From: Nemophila menziesii
Taxonomy: Eukaryota > Streptophyta > Magnoliopsida > Boraginales > Hydrophyllaceae
Direction of reading: 5' to 3'
Assembly (NCBI GenBank): GCA_029959085.1
Contig: JARWIR010000047.1
Location: 4,526,001 to 4,590,000 of the forward strand
Length of the DNA stretch: 64,000 nucleotides
Shown piece by piece: positions 60,477 to 64,000 of the stretch. Within the stretch, counting starts at the first letter, position 1. Every line of letters starts with the position of its first letter. The notes beneath the pieces were generated by a model. The model ran no database searches. It was not told the DNA's origin and worked only from the letters and a program-made list of their open reading frames with translations. A program made the translations under genes and the position numbers.

Positions 60477-62062
60477 TAGAGTTAGATATTTTTTAAGGAA
60501 AATACTTGAATAGTGTATGGTGTAATACCAATCGTATTATGAAATATACCCATTTTTGAAAAATTCCTCCATCCAATATTGGATAATCATACACCAATTA
60601 TAATAATACACATACCCTAATTAGAGGAACTACGTAGTTAATTTAATGACACGTATTGATGGTTATGAATTTAAAATTCGACCAGCTAATACAGTTACCT
60701 CTGGACTTAAAATCCATAAATATGATCATTAAAATTAACTTTACTTTTTGATGAACTACCGAGCCCAAATACTAACCTAGCCCACCAACGGGGTATTTCC
60801 TTATGACAAAAAAATATAATATTTTAGTAAAAACTATTATAGAAAATTTAAAAGTATTATTGACCATTGAAATGAATACTTTTGAAATAAATTTTTTATT
60901 TTTATAAATTTTTAGATCTACCTTTCTCAAACGACTTGGAATCCTTCCATCTTCACTGTGAAGTGAAGGTGTTTAATCTTTCTCTATCCTCTCTGACATC
61001 AATTTCATTACCTATAAACATCATATGTACTTTATTCAGTTTTAAATATTGTATGTATATCCAGATTCTATTTCTTTCAGGTATATCCGATTAGGTTTAA
61101 TATTTTAATATTGAATTGAAAAAATGTAATTTAACTAATTATGATTAATTTTTAAGTAACTGAGTATATTTTAATTCAATTTTTGAAAATATTATATACA
61201 TATACAAGTTCAATTTTTTTCTTAATAATTAAAAAAATCTGATAAAATACTGTGATTATATAACTTGATAATTCTCAGATGCGATTTAATTTTGAAATTA
61301 AATATATTATTTATTGATAATGTTTAATATATATTATTGTGTTTTTTCACAGATTTATTATAACTTTGAGATTCCTATCAATAATAAAAATAATTATCAA
61401 CAAAACAAGGATTGAGATCGTTGATCATGCTATTTCACAAAACTATGAACAATTCATAATTGTTCGTGGTAAGATCTAATTACTAAATTAAATTAGATAT
61501 GTTATATTAGTGTTTTGTTTAAAGGGAATATGTATTAATTGATTAAACGATTGACTACTTTCTTCAATTCTACTCTAATTTGGAGTATGAACAATACTCT
61601 TATATTCTTATACATGTATAACATAATTTGAGAATATTGTAAATGCTTTACCCTTGCCAAAACGCATAAAACCTAATAATGCTTAATATGTGGTCATTTC
61701 CGAGGCTGAGGTAGCCCCGGAAAATTTGTTCTTCATTTTAATTGCACTTTTGGTCCCTATATTATGCAAAGACTTCCCCGATATTCGAAAACCAATTTGT
61801 TTAAATTTGTGGTGAGTATGTGTAGCTCATGGTTTTTCTGTGTTAGATATCTATATGTTTGATTTTTTGCCTTTTATATATGTGTTTTAAAATATATGTA
61901 GAAATTGTGTAACGCTATCATCACACCTGGGTTTTGGTCACTCCAATTCTTTTTTGCAAAATTCAATTTATAATACCTATTTAAGTTATGGCTATATTTT
62001 CCAAGATGTGGTACATAAAATGAAGTTGGGTTTTTTTTTTATTATGTGTTCATCTAATTCAG
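60477..62062. other. Spacer of A4, second part
   Basis: As in A1; no coding signal recognised. Confidence 0.5.
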
Positions 62063-63478
62063 ATCCTTGTCTTTAATGGGACTAAGAAGATTATTAGAGA
62101 AAGATATGGGGATTGAGTTATATGCCTTAGATGAGCATAAGAAACTCATTAAGGAAATAACTGAGAAGGTAAGCGTATGATTTTCTACAAATTGTTTGCA
62201 AAAATTGCTGACTGGTCGGAGTAGTATATTAGTAAATTCTAATTTTGTTAGCGTATATATCTTTGTTTGATTTTGTAATGAATACTTTATTATGTATCTC
62301 TATATCTTATAAGAATATTTAGATTCTCTATTTATATTTTGTTTATTATAGTCCGCTAACATAATTTTTTAGGACAATAACACCTGGGGTGCGAAGACTA
62401 CTAGAAGAAGATATGGGGCTTCTTAAAAACTCTCTAGATCCCTTCAAGAACTTCATATCTACTCAAATAGATGAGGTATATTAATATTTCTACATGTTTT
62501 ATCATAATTTTAAAGGATTTCTAGTTTATGAAACTATATATGATCAAATCAACAGGTTTTTTTCTCTGTGGGCCCAAAGAAGTCGTACAACACCTAAAAA
62601 GAAGGTGTTTGTTTTAGAAGCCAATAAGTGTAGATAGAGGAGATGAAGATACTGCATTTGATGAAAATCAGTCTGAGATATCTTCTAAGAAGCTTTCTAA
62701 GGTTAGTGATATTTCGATTAAAAAAATAATTTAATGTAAATATGTAAGTATTTATTTTATATAAATTGCAGAGTAAACAAGTTTTTACTCCTGTATATGA
62801 GAAGTTTGTGCAAAATTTGAGGTCGATTATTAAAGCTTGTGGAATGAGGTTTGTTTGTTTGTATTTATTGGGTTTATTATTCAATATTAATGTTGTCTTT
62901 TAAAAATTGATCTTGTGGCATTTTTCTATTGATGTAGAGTGTTCCTCCATCACTTTACAAGAAAGCAAAGCAGGTGGTTGATGAAAACCGTGAAGATTTC
63001 TTGATTAATGAGTTAGAGGAGATTTTATCGAGAGAGGGGCTCTCTGAAAATCCTTCCGAAAACGGTATTTTTATGTAAAATTATGATATAGATTTATACA
63101 TTTAATATTTTTTATGAGTTAATGTGATTTTCGGATGTTTTCAGAGATTAAGAAGGTCAAAAAAGAAAGGAAACAGCGAATGATCTTGAAGGAATTAATT
63201 TAGGTAATATTGTGTGGGTTCTCGCTTTCAACTTGTTATATGGCTCCTCCGAAAACCAAAAGCTCGTGCTAAAGAAGAAGATGATAAATACATTATGAAG
63301 AATGTGAATGATAATGATGTAGAAGATGATGATGATATTATATGGAAGTACCAAAGAAAAAGGAAGAAAAAGAAAAATATATGAAAGAAGAAGAAGAAGA
63401 AGAAGAAGAAGAAGAGTATGAAAGTGAGAGTGATAGTGAGATCAAGAGTGAAGAAGAATATAATGAAGGTATGTTCAC
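62063..63478 (+). pseudogene. HIRIP3-like pseudogene, A4
   Basis: Exons 1 (62063-62168), 3 (62373-62475, open, ending STQIDE), 4 (62556-62701), 5 (62772-62848), 6 (62938-63064, [20 protein letters not shown]) and 7 (63145-63478). It lacks the exon 5 stop of A1-A3: the codon is CAA (KFVQNLR), so either it escaped or reverted the change. All acceptors look usable. Exons 1, 4 and 7 are still frameshifted and exons 2 and 8 are missing. Confidence 0.65.
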
Positions 63479-63665
63479 AATCTCTTTCCATAGAAAGAAG
63501 CAAGTCCACCTTGAACTTAGAATTATGAAATACACATCCATGAATACGAGCCGGGCAGATCATAAACTAGAGATAAACCCCCAAAAAGCAACATGACAAC
63601 TCGAAATGCACATGTAATCGTGTCAAAATGTAAAGAAACACATTAAGATGGATCAACAACTTTTA

Positions 63666-64000
63666 AGTTGGAAAAATAGGATTGATATAATTGTAGGAAA
63701 GACCATTATCTCAAAAAATCTCAACTCATTTTGAAGTACAAAATATGAAACTTGATAGCTAATATTATATTGATAACGGCCTTTTATTTGGCATACAATA
63801 CCTGTTAGCGTTATAGACAATTTAGCTTTAACGTCATCGAGGATGACCCTGAAAGACAATAGATCGTTACTCATAGAATTCTCTGACACACAACAAATGT
63901 GATAATTGAAGATGGTTTTGACATAAACCCAAGCACACCCTGTGGTTTTCTTTTTGTCGTAGTAAACACACACCCTCAAAGTGTTATTATGACTAAAGTC
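63666..64000 (-). pseudogene. Gene M, A5 (cut by the window end)
   Basis: Open stretch 63979-63653 with MSNDLLSFRVILDDVKAKLS, same donor-less intron. It continues beyond the window. Confidence 0.45.

Larger units (their letters stand above)
43246..64000. repeat. Tandem array A: ~5-kb units carrying gene M and the HIRIP3-like pseudogene
   Basis: Taking the end of exon 7 as boundary: partial A0 43246-43365, A1 43366-48598 (5233 bp), A2 48599-53459 (4861 bp), A3 53460-58452 (4993 bp), A4 58453-63478 (5026 bp), A5 63479-64000 (cut by the window end). A2-A4 are visibly closer to each other than to A1. Within each unit gene M (minus) and the HIRIP3-like gene (plus) are divergent. The array may continue beyond the window. 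Confidence 0.9.

Overview
The window looks like nuclear DNA from a flowering plant, most likely a eudicot. It is very AT-rich, has GT-AG split pseudogene exons, carries Ty1/copia and Ty3/gypsy LTR-retrotransposon debris with typical plant priming sites, and shows no prokaryotic gene organisation. I see no gene that looks fully intact. The region is dominated by tandem segmental duplications of gene fragments plus nested mobile elements. All family assignments are recognition from memory, not database results.

Layout. (1) 1-3177: an old copy of a divergent gene block, consisting of a minus-strand gene of unknown identity (called gene M here), a long AT-rich spacer and a MITE-like element. (2) 3178-10062: the 3' half of a plus-strand pseudogene resembling plant HIRIP3/CHZ-type histone chaperones. 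One of its introns is split by a 6.1-kb LTR retrotransposon (3280-9398) with nearly identical 251/252-bp LTRs, an ATATA target duplication and no intact pol. (3) 10063-14720: no clear host gene; remnants of a Ty3/gypsy LTR with priming site and of a Ty1/copia leader plus gag. (4) 14856-16541: the most complete HIRIP3-like copy, eight exons, frameshifted. (5) 16542-18232: unassigned sequence with one small ORF behind a TATA-like box. (6) 18233-43245: array B, four tandem copies of a composite unit (about 5.8-5.9 kb, last one 7.4 kb). Each unit carries a minus-strand Ty3/gypsy fragment, a gene M fragment, spacer, stray HIRIP3-like exons 8 and 4, and a minus-strand 5' fragment resembling a YTH/ECT m6A-reader gene. 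(7) 43246-64000: array A, a partial exon, four full copies and one truncated copy of a roughly 5-kb unit. Each unit contains gene M (minus), spacer with MITE, and HIRIP3-like exons 1-7 (plus).

How the parts relate. The old block at 1-10062 looks like the ancestral arrangement (gene M divergent from the HIRIP3-like gene). Array A amplified that block, array B amplified a rearranged version into which gypsy and ECT-like sequence had been joined, and the two arrays meet at a sharp breakpoint at about 43246. Shared deletions and nonsense changes order the copies: A2-A4 share loss of exon 2, and B1-B3 share a spacer deletion.

The strongest unexplained signal is inside the young LTR element. About 25 short hairpins, with many different stems but a conserved NNGAA loop usually closed by C-G, are spread over about 4.5 kb of its internal region. 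The stems change while pairing is kept, which points to structure rather than shared sequence.
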